Shown one piece after another: positions 34,499-45,209 of a stretch of DNA of 64,000 bases. Location: contig NZ_CAVK010000061.1 in NCBI RefSeq assembly GCF_000382885.1, positions 42,719-106,718 of the forward strand, in the 5' to 3' direction. Numbering within the stretch: the stretch's first letter is position 1; the number at the start of each line of letters is the position of its first letter. Source of the DNA: Sphingobium indicum BiD32. Lineage in GTDB: Bacteria; Pseudomonadota; Alphaproteobacteria; Sphingomonadales; Sphingomonadaceae. The notes beneath the pieces are model-generated. The model worked only from the letters and a program-made list of their open reading frames with translations. It was not told the DNA's origin and did not search any database. A program made the translations under genes and the position numbers.

Positions 34499-37300
34499 AT
34501 GACAAGTCTGCTCAGACAACTGCACGCTTCAGGCCAGGCGATCTGGCTCGATTTCCTGGATCGCCAGTTCCTCGCGGAGGGCGGGCTGCGCAAGCTCGCC
34601 TTGCACGATGGCGTGACCGGCGTAACTTCCAACCCGTCGATCTTCGAAAAGGCGATGGGTCATGGCGACGCCTATGACCCGGGCTTCCGCGCTGCCTTGG
34701 CGCAAGGCGATATCGGTGCCCAGGACCTCTACGAGAGCCAAGCGATCGAAGACATCCGGGCAGCCGCGGCGGACCTGCGCCCGGTCTATGAGCGGCTGAA
34801 CGGACGGGATGGTTATGTCAGCATGGAGGTCTCGCCCTATATTTCGAACGATACGGGTGCGACAATTGCCGAGGCGCAGCGGCTCTGGCACCGGATCGGC
34901 GTCCCCAATCTCATGATCAAGGTGCCGGGCAACTCGGCCGGTGTGCCGGCGGTCCGTCAGCTCACTGCCGATGGGGTAAACGTCAATATCACACTGCTGT
35001 TTGCGATCGAGGCGTATCAGGCCGTTGCCGAGGCTTATATGGCGGGGCTCGAGGCGCGCCTCGCCAAAGGCGATCCAATCGACCGGATCGCGAGCGTCGC
35101 CAGCTTCTTCGTCAGCCGGATCGACGCACGTATCGACAAGACGATCGACGCGCGCCTTGCAGCGGGTGACCGCGAAGCCGAGGCGCTGACGGCGCTGCGC
35201 GGGAAGGTCGCCATCGCCAATGCCAAGCTCGCTTACGCCTGGTACCAGGAGATGATCGAAAGCAAACGCTGGCGCAATCTCGCGGCGCAGGGCGCGATGC
35301 CGCAACGGCTACTGTGGGCCTCGACCGGAGTAAAAGACCCGAGATTTCCCGACACGCTCTACGTCGATACGCTGATTGGGCCGGATACGATCAACACCAT
35401 GCCGCCCCAGACGATGGCCGCGTTCCGCGACCATGGCACTTTGGCACAGACACTCGCGGCAGACCTTATCGGCGCACAAAATGTGTTGGCCGAAGTCGAC
35501 CGGCTCGGGCTCGACCTCGCCGAGGTCACGGCGAGCCTCGTCAGTGACGGCGTAAACCAGTTTGCCCAGGCTACCGACGCGCTGCTGGGCACGGTAGCCG
35601 CGAAGCGCGCAGAAATTGTTGGAGACACGATCAACACGATGACCGCCACGTTGCCTGAGGCCTTGCGACAAAAGGTCGAGGTCCGGCTGGAGATGATGCG
35701 CAAGGAAGCGTGGCCGCGGCGCTTGTGGGAAGGCGATCCATCGCTGTGGACCGGCAAAGGCGAGGACCACTGGCTCGGCTGGCTCGCTGCCGGGCAAGAG
35801 CGGCAGGTCGACCCCGACGCGCTCGTCCGGCTGCGCGAGCACGCACAGACCAATACGAATGCCGTACTGCTCGGCATGGGTGGGTCCAGTCTTGGTCCAG
35901 AAGTGCTGGCGCGCATTTTGGGCAACGCTCCCAGCCACCCGCGCCTGCATGTCCTGGACACCACCGACCCTGCTCAGATCACGGAGGTCGCCAGGTCGAT
36001 CGATCTGGAGAAAACGCTGTTCATCGTCTCCTCCAAATCGGGCTCGACGATGGAACCGGCGCTATTGCGCAGCTATTTTTTTGCCCTGTCTGGCCGGCAA
36101 GGCGACCAATTCATCGCGGTCACCGATCCGGGGTCCGATCTTGAGAAGATCGCCATGAACGACCGCTTCGCGCAAATCTTTTCCGGCGATCCCACAATCG
36201 GTGGGCGCTATTCGGTGCTGTCGGTTTTCGGTATGGTGCCCGCAGCCGTCATCGGTCGCGACGTGATGGCGCTCTATGCGGCTGCATCGCCCATGGTCCT
36301 GTCGTGCGGCGGTGATGTCCCACCGCAGGAAAATCCAGGCCTGTGGCTCGGCGCGATCATCGGCGAAGCTGCCACCGCAGGCCGCGACAAGCTGACTATT
36401 GTCGCATCCGCCCGCCTGGAACCTTTGGGGGCCTGGCTCGAGCAGCTTTTGGCCGAATCCACCGGCAAGAACGGGCACGGAATCGTTCCCGTCGATCTCG
36501 AGCCGCTGGGTGATCCTGCGAGCTATGGCGATGATCGCCTGTTCGTTCATTTCGCGCTGACCAGCGACGTCGATGCGGAACAGGAGGCGAAGCTGAACAT
36601 GCTGGAGGCCGCCGGCCAGCCGATCGTGCGCATCTCCCTCGCTCAGCCAGAACGGATCACGCAGGAATTCTTCCGCTGGGAGATCGCCACGGCGATTGCG
36701 GGCGCGATCATCGGCATCAATCCCTTCGACCAACCCGACGTCGAGGCCGCCAAGGTCGCGGCGCGCCAGCTCGTCGCCGCCTATGAGACCGCCGGCACAC
36801 TCGAACCCGAAACGCCCGTCGCCGAAGATGAGAATTTCGCGATCTTCGCACTGCAGGATGAAAGCGCACCGGACGACACCGTTATCGCGATGCTGCGCCG
36901 GCATTTCGCGGCCCTGGAACCGGGCAACTATGCCGGCTTCCTGGCCTATCTGGAACGCAATGCGTCGGATGCGGCCGCGCTGGCGATGATGCGCGTCGCG
37001 GTGCGGGATGCGCGCCGGGTGGCGACCGTTGCCGGCTTTGGGCCGCGTTTCCTCCACTCCACGGGACAAGCCTATAAGGGCGGCCCGAACAGCGGCGTGT
37101 TTCTCGTCATCACACGCGACCCCGACCCCGACCTTGCCATCCCCGGCCACAAGGCCAGTTTCGGCACCGTGCAGCTTGCGCAAGCCCGTGGCGACGCCGC
37201 CGTACTGGCGCAGCGCGGCCGCCGCGTCCTGCGGCTTCATCTCAAGAAATCAGGCGGCGGTCTTGAGGCTCTGCAAGCCGCGATCGCTGCGGCGTTGTAA
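34499..37300 (+). CDS. tal-pgi: Bifunctional transaldolase / glucose-6-phosphate isomerase
   Basis: A 933-residue fusion. Residues about 1-370 are transaldolase, with [13 protein letters not shown], the Schiff-base lysine K141 in LMIKVPGN and [17 protein letters not shown]. From about 400 to the end lies phosphoglucose isomerase: [12 protein letters not shown] near 458, the SIS sugar-phosphate motif [11 protein letters not shown] near 511, [12 protein letters not shown] and the C-terminal [14 protein letters not shown]. The natural fusion joins the non-oxidative pentose phosphate pathway to fructose-6-phosphate/glucose-6-phosphate exchange, and occurs in several alphaproteobacteria. It is part of the tkt-gnd-zwf run. 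Confidence 0.95.
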   Translation: MTSLLRQLHASGQAIWLDFLDRQFLAEGGLRKLALHDGVTGVTSNPSIFEKAMGHGDAYDPGFRAALAQGDIGAQDLYESQAIEDIRAAAADLRPVYERLNGRDGYVSMEVSPYISNDTGATIAEAQRLWHRIGVPNLMIKVPGNSAGVPAVRQLTADGVNVNITLLFAIEAYQAVAEAYMAGLEARLAKGDPIDRIASVASFFVSRIDARIDKTIDARLAAGDREAEALTALRGKVAIANAKLAYAWYQEMIESKRWRNLAAQGAMPQRLLWASTGVKDPRFPDTLYVDTLIGPDTINTMPPQTMAAFRDHGTLAQTLAADLIGAQNVLAEVDRLGLDLAEVTASLVSDGVNQFAQATDALLGTVAAKRAEIVGDTINTMTATLPEALRQKVEVRLEMMRKEAWPRRLWEGDPSLWTGKGEDHWLGWLAAGQERQVDPDALVRLREHAQTNTNAVLLGMGGSSLGPEVLARILGNAPSHPRLHVLDTTDPAQITEVARSIDLEKTLFIVSSKSGSTMEPALLRSYFFALSGRQGDQFIAVTDPGSDLEKIAMNDRFAQIFSGDPTIGGRYSVLSVFGMVPAAVIGRDVMALYAAASPMVLSCGGDVPPQENPGLWLGAIIGEAATAGRDKLTIVASARLEPLGAWLEQLLAESTGKNGHGIVPVDLEPLGDPASYGDDRLFVHFALTSDVDAEQEAKLNMLEAAGQPIVRISLAQPERITQEFFRWEIATAIAGAIIGINPFDQPDVEAAKVAARQLVAAYETAGTLEPETPVAEDENFAIFALQDESAPDDTVIAMLRRHFAALEPGNYAGFLAYLERNASDAAALAMMRVAVRDARRVATVAGFGPRFLHSTGQAYKGGPNSGVFLVITRDPDPDLAIPGHKASFGTVQLAQARGDAAVLAQRGRRVLRLHLKKSGGGLEALQAAIAAAL

Positions 37301-37320
37301 CCCGGCAAGGAAGGACTGAC

Positions 37321-38307
37321 ATGCAACTCGCGATCATCGGGATGGGACGCATGGGTGCCAACATCGCGCGCCGCTTGATGCGTGGAGGGCACGGCGTCGT
37401 GGTCTACGATCGCAAACCACAAATGGTGGACACGCTGAAGCAGGAAGGTGCGACTGGCGCCGGTTCGCTGGAAGAGGTGGCGGGAAAGCTCCCCCAGCCG
37501 CGGATCTTCTGGGTGATGCTCCCTGCCGGTGCCCCCACTGAAAGCACGGTCGAAGCACTGCTGCATCTCGCCAGTCCGGGCGACATCATCATCGACGGCG
37601 GCAACACCTTCTACAAGGACGACGTACGGCGTGCCGGGATCGCAGCGAAGAAGGAGGTCAGCTATGTCGATGTGGGAACGTCGGGCGGCGTCTGGGGGCT
37701 GGAGCGCGGCTATTGCATGATGATCGGCGGCGAGAAGGCGGCTGTCGACCTGCTCGATCCGATCTTCGACGCGCTCGCCCCCGGACTCGGAACGATCCCC
37801 CGTACTCCGGGCCGACTGGCGCAGACCGGAGAGGATTCCCGTGCCGAAAAGGGCTATATCCACGCTGGACCACCGGGTGCCGGCCATTTCGTCAAAATGG
37901 TCCATAACGGCATCGAATATGGCTTGATGCAGGCCTATGCCGAAGGCTTCGACGTGCTGAGCGGCCGATCATCGGACACGCTCCCGGCGGACGTACGATT
38001 CGACCTCAACCTCACCGATATCGCCGAGGTGTGGCGGCGCGGCAGCGTCATCTCTTCCTGGCTGCTCGACCTATCCGCCGCAGCGTTGGCGAAAGACCAG
38101 ATGCTCACCGACTTCAGCGGGAGAGTCGCCGATTCTGGCGAGGGCCACTGGACGGTCGAGGCCGCCATGGAAGAAGCGATCCCGGTCCATGTCCTGTCGG
38201 CCGCGCTTTTCGCGCGCTATCGCAGCCGGGTGGAAGGCACGTTCGGCGACAAGCTGCTCTCGGCCATGCGCTTCGGCTTCGGCGGCCACGTCGAAATCCC
38301 GCAATGA
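37321..38307 (+). CDS. gnd: 6-Phosphogluconate dehydrogenase, short decarboxylating form
   Basis: 328 residues with an N-terminal Rossmann motif [19 protein letters not shown], the substrate block [25 protein letters not shown] and the catalytic region [19 protein letters not shown]. The length is that of the short, tetrameric Gnd group (YqeC/GndA type) rather than the ~470-residue enzyme. It converts 6-phosphogluconate to ribulose-5-phosphate with NAD(P)+. It begins 20 bases after tal-pgi and its stop overlaps the zwf ATG. Confidence 0.94.
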   Translation: MQLAIIGMGRMGANIARRLMRGGHGVVVYDRKPQMVDTLKQEGATGAGSLEEVAGKLPQPRIFWVMLPAGAPTESTVEALLHLASPGDIIIDGGNTFYKDDVRRAGIAAKKEVSYVDVGTSGGVWGLERGYCMMIGGEKAAVDLLDPIFDALAPGLGTIPRTPGRLAQTGEDSRAEKGYIHAGPPGAGHFVKMVHNGIEYGLMQAYAEGFDVLSGRSSDTLPADVRFDLNLTDIAEVWRRGSVISSWLLDLSAAALAKDQMLTDFSGRVADSGEGHWTVEAAMEEAIPVHVLSAALFARYRSRVEGTFGDKLLSAMRFGFGGHVEIPQ

Positions 38308-39734
38308 GGAAAGCGCCGATTCCTCCTGCCGCGACAATCGTCGTCTTCGGCGCAATGGGGGATTTGGCTCGTCGCCTTCTTATGCCCGCGCTTGTCAATC
38401 TGAAGCAAAGCGGGCTGCTACACAGGAAAACCACTTTTCTGGGCGTCAGTCATGACGAGGGCGATGCTGTGGCGTTGTACGAAAGACTCTCGCAGTTCGT
38501 TGAGAAAAATGCCGAATGGGACTCCTGGCGCGAAAACATAGACTATCTGGCAGGTGAATTCGAAGATCCGGCCATTTACGAGCTTCTCGCCAACCGTCTC
38601 AAGGGTGATGTCATCTTTTATCTGGCGACCGCGCCCGCTTTCTTTGCGCCGATCGCCGAGGCCCTGGGTCATGCCAGGCTACTGGATGAAGCGGATGGGT
38701 TTCGCAGGATCGTCATCGAAAAGCCTTTCGGGACGGATCTGGCTTCAGCTCGAACACTGAACCAGCGTCTACTGGCCCAAGCCAGCGAGCAGCAACTCTA
38801 TCGGATCGATCATTTCCTGGGCAAGGAAACGGTTCAGAACATTCTAGTCACACGGTTCGGCAACGCAATGACCGAAGCCGTGTGGAACAACCATTATGTC
38901 GATCATATCCAGATCACGGCGGCAGAAACGGTCACCATTGGCAGCCGCGGTGCCTTCTACGATGCTACAGGCGCACTGCGTGACATGGTGCCGAACCACC
39001 TGTTCCAGTTGCTCGCCCTCATCGGCATGGAGCCTCCGATCAGTCTGGACGCTGAAGCTTTGCGGACGGAACGGGCAAAGGTCATCGCAGCAATCCGGCC
39101 GATCGATCCGATGGACGCGGTGCGGGGCCGCTATACGGATGGAGCGATCAACGGCGAGGCGGTCGCCAATTACCGGAGCTCCCCGGGTGTCGCAACCGAT
39201 AGCCGAACCGAAACCTATGTGGCGCTCAAGCTGATGGTGGAAACGTGGCGCTGGCACGGTGTTCCGTTCTATTTACGCACGGGTAAAGCCCTCAAAGCGC
39301 GCGATACCGAAATAATCATCCGCTTTCGTGAGGCGCCTCTCAGCCTGTTCCGGGATGCCCCCGCTCAAAAATTGCCGCCCAACCGTCTGGTGCTTCAGAT
39401 TCAGCCCCGTGAAGGCCTGGCGCTGGAGTGGGCCGTCAAACAACCGGGGCCTTTGCTTCAGACGACACCCGCCAGCCTGCGCTTTGCTTATGCTGACCTT
39501 TTCGATCTGGGTCACCGTACGGGATATGAGACCTTGCTCTACGATGTCCTCGTCGGCGATCAGACCCTGTTCCAGCGTGCCGATCAGATCGAAGAGGGCT
39601 GGCGCGCCATTCAACCGTTGCTCGATGCTTGGCGGTCGGGCGAACCGGACGAGTATGTGGCCGGCAGCGCGGGGCCTGATGCTGCGGATGCGCTGATCGC
39701 CCGGGATAATCGTACGTGGCACGCTGTCCGATGA
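38304..39734 (+). CDS. zwf: Glucose-6-phosphate 1-dehydrogenase
   Basis: 476 residues from ATG 38304, which overlaps the gnd stop as ATGA; the longer frame starting at 38031 is inside gnd and is rejected. The coenzyme loop [29 protein letters not shown] and the active-site [19 protein letters not shown] near residue 167 are diagnostic. The Zwf reaction makes 6-phosphogluconolactone and NAD(P)H, feeding both the pentose phosphate and Entner-Doudoroff branches. FGAMGDL in place of the common FGASGDL is a small variation. Confidence 0.95.
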   Translation: MRKAPIPPAATIVVFGAMGDLARRLLMPALVNLKQSGLLHRKTTFLGVSHDEGDAVALYERLSQFVEKNAEWDSWRENIDYLAGEFEDPAIYELLANRLKGDVIFYLATAPAFFAPIAEALGHARLLDEADGFRRIVIEKPFGTDLASARTLNQRLLAQASEQQLYRIDHFLGKETVQNILVTRFGNAMTEAVWNNHYVDHIQITAAETVTIGSRGAFYDATGALRDMVPNHLFQLLALIGMEPPISLDAEALRTERAKVIAAIRPIDPMDAVRGRYTDGAINGEAVANYRSSPGVATDSRTETYVALKLMVETWRWHGVPFYLRTGKALKARDTEIIIRFREAPLSLFRDAPAQKLPPNRLVLQIQPREGLALEWAVKQPGPLLQTTPASLRFAYADLFDLGHRTGYETLLYDVLVGDQTLFQRADQIEEGWRAIQPLLDAWRSGEPDEYVAGSAGPDAADALIARDNRTWHAVR

Positions 39735-40570
39735 TGGGTCCGCTACGCCTATTGATATCCGACGTGGATGGCACGCTTTTGCGCAGCGACAAAAGCCTTG
39801 GGCCTCCCGTCATCACCGCCGTGCGCCGCCTGATGGCTAGCGGCGTCGAGGTTGCTCTCATTAGTGCCCGGCCGCCGAGCGGTATGCTTTGGCTGGCAAA
39901 CGAACTCGGGCTGTCGCATGCCATGGCTGCGTTCAATGGCGGCACCCTCGTGGGGCAGGACGGGGCGATACTCGCTGTATCCCGGCTGCCGTTACAGGTG
40001 GCCACCCGGGCGTGGGATTCGCTCGAACGTCCGGCGATTGTCAGATGGCTATTCAGCGCCGGCCGCTGGTATACGCAAAGCGCGGACGGGCATCACGCCG
40101 ATCGAGAGCGTGTAACGACCAGGCAGGAACCCTGTGTTCGATCTGACTTTTCGGATCTTCTCGCTGAGGCCGACAAAATCGTCGCCGTGTCGGATGATCC
40201 TTCGGCACTGGACGATCTGGAGAGCGAACTCACTCAGACATTGGGCAAAGAAGCTACCGTCATGCGATCGCAATCCTATTACCTCGATATTACGGCGCTG
40301 GACGCAAACAAGGGGCATGGGGTGATGGCTCTCGCCGCCAGAGCAAACATCGATCTCGCCAATGTGGCGGTGATCGGCGACCAGTGCAACGATCTGCCGA
40401 TGTTCGCAAAGGCCGGCCTTTCGATCGCGATGGGACAGGCGCCCGGCGCTGTTCGCGCTGCAGCGGATTGTGTCACGCTGTCCAATGACGACGATGGACT
40501 CGCCACCGCGATCAATGATGTCCTATTTCCCCTGATTGAACCGCCGCGCAGAACTCGAGGCCCCGCTTGA
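39731..40570 (+). CDS. Cof-type HAD-IIB phosphatase
   Basis: 279 residues; the first of two adjacent ATGs overlaps the zwf stop by 4 bases (ATGA). The HAD nucleophile motif is LLISDVDGTLLRSDKSLG; SARPPSGMLWLANELG, MAAFNGGTLV and the C-terminal VAVIGDQCNDLPMFAKAGLSIAMG complete the Cof/YbiV-type pattern. Such enzymes remove phosphate from sugar phosphates and similar metabolites. It ends the carbon-metabolism run, suggesting relief of sugar-phosphate overflow (inference). Confidence 0.88.
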   Translation: MMGPLRLLISDVDGTLLRSDKSLGPPVITAVRRLMASGVEVALISARPPSGMLWLANELGLSHAMAAFNGGTLVGQDGAILAVSRLPLQVATRAWDSLERPAIVRWLFSAGRWYTQSADGHHADRERVTTRQEPCVRSDFSDLLAEADKIVAVSDDPSALDDLESELTQTLGKEATVMRSQSYYLDITALDANKGHGVMALAARANIDLANVAVIGDQCNDLPMFAKAGLSIAMGQAPGAVRAAADCVTLSNDDDGLATAINDVLFPLIEPPRRTRGPA

Positions 40571-40658
40571 GGCCGGAGGCGCAAGCGTTGATTGCATCGG
40601 CGCCTGCTGCCCTGTCCCCATAGTCCGGCCGGGCTGCTGCTAGCATGGTACATCCCGA

Positions 40659-41543
40659 TCAGGTCGCAGCGACGACGAGAATATCGCGAGTAGCATTATG
40701 CAAGGCGCGCCGGGCCACGCTTCCAAGCAAGGCCCGTGTGACGACATTGCGACCGTGCGAGCCCAGTACCAGGAGATCCCGGGTGACGTCGTGCGAGAGC
40801 CCCGCCACGATCTCAGCCGGTGCTCCTTCCACGATACGGATTTGTGAGATCAGCCCCTCAAGCCCGCCATCGATTAGTAACGCGCGCAACCTGCCTCGCG
40901 CGGCCTCCGCTTTGCTTCTGCGGTATGTCTCGATTTCGGCTGCCAGCGTTCCGGCCTTCAGTAAAGCCTGTTCGAAAGGAAGCGGCAGGTCGATGACATG
41001 AACGATTTCGAACATGGAAGCCGGCGTCAACGCGACAGCCTTGTCAAGCGCCTGTCGGGAAGACAACGAAAGATCCATCGCAACCGTGACCCGGCTATAA
41101 GGACCTTCGGGCGATGCTCTCGCCACGAGAACCGCGACGCGGCCACTGCGCGTCAGTCTGTCGGCAGTGGACCCAAACAACCTCTCGCGAAGCGTAGCGG
41201 GATTGCCGGGGCCGATAACGAGAAGATCGGCGTCCCGGGCGAGGGCAACAGCTTCGATGCATTCGTGCGCGCGTCCATGATCAACGACGACATCAACATT
41301 CTGTCGGTTCTGACCAGCAAGGAGCAGAGCGATATGCTCGCGTGCGTTATCTTCCAACGTCTGACGTAGTGTGGCAAGTGAGGACCAGGCGCCGATATCG
41401 TCCTCCACAAGGAGGAGATTCTCCAGAACATGGACAAGTATGAGACGCGCGTCATGCATTTGTGCCAATTGCAGAGCCCGTTCGAAGACCGGGTCCGCAT
41501 CGCACTCCAGCGCTATCCCCGCAACGATCACCTTTATGGACAT
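40659..41543 (-). CDS. Tandem-domain universal stress protein
   Basis: 294 residues from ATG 41543 (an in-frame TTG lies at 41558). Two Usp domains are seen, each with the ATP-binding loop: GPGNPATLRERLFGSTADRL in the first half and GSHGRNVVTRALLGSVARRA near the C-terminus. VIVAGIALECDADPVFERAL and RVTVAMDLSLSSRQALDKAV open the two repeats. It is convergent with the HAD gene and independent of mgtE. Function is stress survival by family knowledge; the trigger is unknown. Confidence 0.87.
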   Translation of the reverse strand: MSIKVIVAGIALECDADPVFERALQLAQMHDARLILVHVLENLLLVEDDIGAWSSLATLRQTLEDNAREHIALLLAGQNRQNVDVVVDHGRAHECIEAVALARDADLLVIGPGNPATLRERLFGSTADRLTRSGRVAVLVARASPEGPYSRVTVAMDLSLSSRQALDKAVALTPASMFEIVHVIDLPLPFEQALLKAGTLAAEIETYRRSKAEAARGRLRALLIDGGLEGLISQIRIVEGAPAEIVAGLSHDVTRDLLVLGSHGRNVVTRALLGSVARRALHNATRDILVVAAT

Positions 41544-41719
41544 GCGAAGGTCTTTCAATGACTGCTGAAGATAATCAAAATTTCAAAGCCTTCTCTCAAT
41601 TCTGGACAAGTAGTTGCACAACCGTGCCTATAGATGAGATAACCTGAGAAACATAACCGCCGCCGACGACGAGCGGAGCTTAACATAGCGTACTCGGCGC
41701 GGTCATCCGGATACGCCCA

Positions 41720-43060
41720 TCAAGGCATGGCAAGAACCAGCCTTGCAATGCTGAAATAGATCAGCACCCCGGTCGCATCGGCGATCGATGTGACGAGCGG
41801 GGTACTCGCGGTAGCCGGATCCATACGAAAACGGCTGAGAATGAACGGCAGCAACATGCCGATCAGACTGCCGACGATGACGATCAGTATCATCGAAAGA
41901 GCGATCACGAGGGCAATTTCACGCCCACCCCGGAAGATCCCGATCACCGCAATCGCGGCCGCCATGCTCAGGCCGAGCAGGACAGCGACCGCCAGTTCAC
42001 GTGCGAAGACCTTCCCCCAATCGGACAAGGCGATATCACCCGTGGCAAGCGCGCGGACCATGAGCGTCGAGGATTGTGAGCCCGCGTTTCCGCCTGATGC
42101 AATCAGGATCGGGAGGAAGAACATGAGCGCCAGATGTGCAGCGATCGTGTCCTCGAAATGGGCGATGCCAGCACCGGAAAAAATGTTCCCGAAGACGAGG
42201 ATCATAAGCCAGGAAATCCTGGCTCGATAAAGGATGGGCACTGTTGCCCGGGACACGCTGGAATCCAGGTCGGTAATGGTTGCCACGCGATGGAAGTCCT
42301 CGGTAGCCTCGGCCTCCATGACATCAAGTGCATCGTCATGCGTAATGATGCCGACCAACTGATCCTGATCGTCGATGACGGGCAGGGCGATAATATCGTA
42401 TCGCGCGATTTTGCGGGCGGCAGCCTCCTCATCGTCGTGAACGCGGACCGCATGCAAGTTGGTGTCCATGATATCGGCGATGGTCGCGCGATGCGGCGCG
42501 GTAATGATGTCCTCGAGCCGAACGGCACCGATCAGCCGGCGCTCATCGTCAATCACGTAGGCCCGATAGATGGTTTCCTTCGCCGGCGCTTCACGGCGCA
42601 AAAGTCTCAACGCCTGGGTCGCACTGATATCGGACGGCAGCGCCGCGTAATCGGAGGTCATGATTGCGCCGGCAGTGCCTTCCCGATAGGCGGTGAGACG
42701 CCGGATATCCTCCCGTTCAGCCTGGGCAAGCGCGGGCATGAGCGCCTCCCGCTGCTCAGGGGACAACTCGTGATAGAGATCCGCACGGTCGTCCGATTGC
42801 ATGTCGGTTACGATTGCCGCCAAATCGGCGCGCGGGACAATCATCGCGAGCTGCATCTGACACGCATGGTCGAGATAGCTGAAGATAGCGGCCACACGCC
42901 GCTGGCCGGCCTGCCGTAAGATACGCCAGCTTTCCTCCGGGGGCATGGCTTGAAGAGCAACGGCTATATCGGCAGGGTGTTCATGCATGAGCACCCGTGC
43001 AATTTGGTCAGGCTCCCCCTTCGCAAGGAGAGTCTCGAGGCCAGTCACTGTCTGCTGCAT
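41720..43060 (-). CDS. mgtE: MgtE-type magnesium transporter
   Basis: 446 residues from ATG 43060 (a TTG lies 27 bases further upstream). An N-terminal helical MgtE domain with HEHPADIAVALQAMPPEESW is followed by a CBS pair (IYRAYVIDDERRLIGAVRLED, VIDDQDQLVGIITHDDALDVM) and five C-terminal helices with LPILIASGGNAGSQSSTLMVRAL, the Mg2+-selective signature. It is a channel gated by intracellular magnesium. No riboswitch (M-box-like) was recognised in its AT-rich upstream region. Confidence 0.92.
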   Translation of the reverse strand: MQQTVTGLETLLAKGEPDQIARVLMHEHPADIAVALQAMPPEESWRILRQAGQRRVAAIFSYLDHACQMQLAMIVPRADLAAIVTDMQSDDRADLYHELSPEQREALMPALAQAEREDIRRLTAYREGTAGAIMTSDYAALPSDISATQALRLLRREAPAKETIYRAYVIDDERRLIGAVRLEDIITAPHRATIADIMDTNLHAVRVHDDEEAAARKIARYDIIALPVIDDQDQLVGIITHDDALDVMEAEATEDFHRVATITDLDSSVSRATVPILYRARISWLMILVFGNIFSGAGIAHFEDTIAAHLALMFFLPILIASGGNAGSQSSTLMVRALATGDIALSDWGKVFARELAVAVLLGLSMAAAIAVIGIFRGGREIALVIALSMILIVIVGSLIGMLLPFILSRFRMDPATASTPLVTSIADATGVLIYFSIARLVLAMP

Positions 43061-43451
43061 TCGAAGCTTCCGCCATTGCCGATTCAAGCGGCGTCAGACC
43101 GCATCATGGCGATAGTGATAGCAAAAAAATCAAGTTTGTGAAATAACGCAAAAATTCATCTTATGAAATACTGCCAACACCCCAGAGCGTTCAACATTCA
43201 TACATAATTCTTCTACATATAGATAAATTATTGTTGACACATTCTACACGGCAATGACTTGCATATATTTCCGCAGAAATTTGCTATTTTTATAGAAATG
43301 CCTATATTGCTATTAAAGAACGCTCCAATGGCTCGGCAGGAGACCTTATGTTTTCTGCATACCGCCCCGGTTGCACTCGTTTGATACGAGGTATTTCTTC
43401 ACGGCAACCGAGTGTAACCGGCGTGTTGCCATCAACCCAAGGAGGTTTCCC
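43061..43451. other. AT-rich divergent intergenic region
   Basis: About 391 bases between mgtE (minus) and a small plus-strand gene, unusually AT-rich from about 43120 to 43320. TTGACA occurs at 43234-43239, but no -10 at normal spacing follows. An 80-codon plus-strand frame from 43348 has AGGAG before its ATG but overlaps the next gene out of frame and looks non-coding. This is the most base-composition-shifted gap in the window. Confidence 0.4.
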
Positions 43452-43754
43452 ATGGCGAGCTACGCCTTATCCCATGCCCGGCCATCATCGCAGGCAACAG
43501 TCCGGATCGAGGCACTCATTCTGCGTTATCCCGATCTGGACGAGCGGGAGCTCGACGAACTGGTCGAGCGTATTCCATTCATGCCAGTGATCGAACAGGC
43601 CTTGATGACGGCCGATGATCGATTTTCCGCGAAGCTCGGAGCGTTCTATCGAGATCATGGTGACCGGCTCCGCGCACCTACGTTCCGACTTGTCCTAGCG
43701 CTCATCTTGCCGCTGATCGCAGGCGTCGGCCTACTCTCGTGGCTTCTTTCCTAG
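43452..43754 (+). CDS. Small protein with C-terminal membrane anchor
   Basis: 100 residues from ATG 43452, preceded by a perfect AAGGAGG. An N-terminal soluble part with ILRYPDLDERELDELVERI and FMPVIEQALMTADDRF is followed by one hydrophobic C-terminal helix (RLVLALILPLIAGVGLLSWLL). It looks like a tail-anchored protein; no family is recognised. The strong ribosome site and AT-rich promoter region suggest good expression. Confidence 0.65.
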   Translation: MASYALSHARPSSQATVRIEALILRYPDLDERELDELVERIPFMPVIEQALMTADDRFSAKLGAFYRDHGDRLRAPTFRLVLALILPLIAGVGLLSWLLS

Positions 43755-43777
43755 GGGACACTCCCTTGGTTCCTCCA

Positions 43778-44377
43778 TCAGGTCCGCTCCTGAAAACACA
43801 GGGAACGGACAACAGATCGTACCTCTGGTACGAGCTCCGCCTCGAACCAGGGGTTTCTGGCGAACCAGGGGCGATTGCGCGGCGACGGATGCGGCAACGG
43901 CAGCCAACCTCCCGGAAGATAATCGCGCCAGGCGCGGACTGTCTCTTCCAGCGAGCCTTTACGGTTCCGACCAAGATAGCAGCCCTGGGCGTAATGGCCG
44001 ATCAAGATGGTGAGCGAAACGTTTGGCAGCAGTGCCATGAGCCGTTGATGCCAGAGCGGTGCACATTCGGATCGCGGCGGGTTATCCCCCGAAGACGCTT
44101 TGCCCGGATAACAGAACCCCATAGGGATAATCGCAACATTTTCCGGATCATAAAATTCGTCGATGCTCAGTCCTAGCCAGTCACGCAAACGCACACCGGA
44201 AGGGTCATCCCAAGGGACACGGCTCTCATGAACCTTGCGCCCCGGTGCCTGGCCGATGATCCGCAGCCGCGCGCCATAGCCGGCCTGGACGACCGGCCCT
44301 GGTCCATGCGGCAGGTCGGAGCAGGCACGGCAGGCACGAATGGCCTCTAGCAACGCGGTTAACGGTTCGGACATCAA
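43778..44377 (-). CDS. Uracil-DNA glycosylase superfamily protein
   Basis: 199 residues. Landmarks of the UDG fold are LRIIGQAPGRKVHESRVPWD (motif A region, GxAPG), IIPMGFCYPGKASSGDNPPR, LTILIGHYAQGCYLG and the C-terminal LPHPSPRNRPWFARNPWF (HPSPxN) motif. CRACSDLPHGPG near the N-terminus has only two cysteines, fewer than iron-sulfur family 4 enzymes. It is probably a uracil or related base-excision glycosylase. It is convergent with the preceding small gene. Confidence 0.85.
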   Translation of the reverse strand: MMSEPLTALLEAIRACRACSDLPHGPGPVVQAGYGARLRIIGQAPGRKVHESRVPWDDPSGVRLRDWLGLSIDEFYDPENVAIIPMGFCYPGKASSGDNPPRSECAPLWHQRLMALLPNVSLTILIGHYAQGCYLGRNRKGSLEETVRAWRDYLPGGWLPLPHPSPRNRPWFARNPWFEAELVPEVRSVVRSLCFQERT

Positions 44378-44483
44378 GCCTCATATTGGGAGCGCACACC
44401 TCCAAGACAACGGTTGACCGCTCCCGTTTGTATCGATCGGCGCGGGACACCCGCCTCGGATGACCGCTCTTGCGAAGCAGCTT

Positions 44484-45209
44484 TTACTTGCACCAGAATA
44501 CGACTGCAGGCGCCTGCGCCCAAGCCACCACACGTCCAATCGCCACGGTGGACGCGCAGCCTTCGCGAAACGCGCGTTCAGCTACGAGGCGCTTCTTTTC
44601 CCCAGTGATCGTGAGGATCAGGCAGCGGGTTGCCACAAGCGCAGCGCGCGTGAGCGTGATCCGGGCCACCGCTGCCTCCAGTGGCATCGGATCTGGGACT
44701 ACGCTGCAAGCACGGTGCTCTGACGATCTGTTCAAGGCCGCTTCGAAGTCTGGCCCGGGCAGGATCGATGCCGTATGGCCATCTTCTCCCATCCCAAGCC
44801 AGACAAGATCGAGCGGCCAACGAAGCGTGCGCAGCGTTCTGCTTGCGGAGTAGCCGACGGTGTCGATACCGTCGTCGTCATCAAGCAGAGTTACGAGCCT
44901 GGCCTCGGTGCTGCCGAAAAACCTCCTGATCAATCCTGCATTGCTGAGCACATGATCGATCGGCACCAATCTGTCGTCGGTTGGCAGTAACGTTACGCCT
45001 GACCAGTTCAGGTTGCGATTGGCCAACTCCCGAAAAATCGGCACCGGCGTGGTCCCACCTGGAAGCGCCAGAACCGCCGATCCATGAACCTCGATCGCGC
45101 ACTTTATGATCGATTCCACAGCGTCCGCCACCGCGCATGCCATAGTGTCAGCGTTATCGAACAGCTTCCAAGCGATCCCATTCCGATGGCCGGCGGCGCA
45201 CGGCATCAT
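44484..45209 (-). CDS. pgl: 6-Phosphogluconolactonase
   Basis: 241 residues of the DevB/Pgl family. Visible motifs are VLALPGGTTPVPIFREL, LPTDDRLVPIDHVLSNAG, LVWLGMGEDGHTASILPGP and the C-terminal LTITGEKKRLVAE. Pgl hydrolyses the lactone made by Zwf to 6-phosphogluconate. Its ATG follows the stop of the giant glucan synthase gene directly (TGA then ATG), so it is probably co-transcribed with that gene rather than with zwf 5 kb away. Confidence 0.92.
   Translation of the reverse strand: MMPCAAGHRNGIAWKLFDNADTMACAVADAVESIIKCAIEVHGSAVLALPGGTTPVPIFRELANRNLNWSGVTLLPTDDRLVPIDHVLSNAGLIRRFFGSTEARLVTLLDDDDGIDTVGYSASRTLRTLRWPLDLVWLGMGEDGHTASILPGPDFEAALNRSSEHRACSVVPDPMPLEAAVARITLTRAALVATRCLILTITGEKKRLVAERAFREGCASTVAIGRVVAWAQAPAVVFWCK

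Noticed and set aside
36062..37240. Long minus-strand frame of 392 codons opposite tal-pgi
   Set aside because: It lies wholly antisense to a well-supported enzyme and its Arg/Gly/Asp-rich sequence shows no fold; it is an artefact of high-GC codon use.
38031..38303. 91-codon extension of zwf into gnd
   Set aside because: The extension is in the wrong frame over gnd coding sequence; the ATGA overlap at 38304 is the normal start.
43348..43590. 80-codon frame upstream of and overlapping the 43452 gene
   Set aside because: It has a fair ribosome site but runs out of frame through a gene with a stronger one, and its composition is not protein-like.
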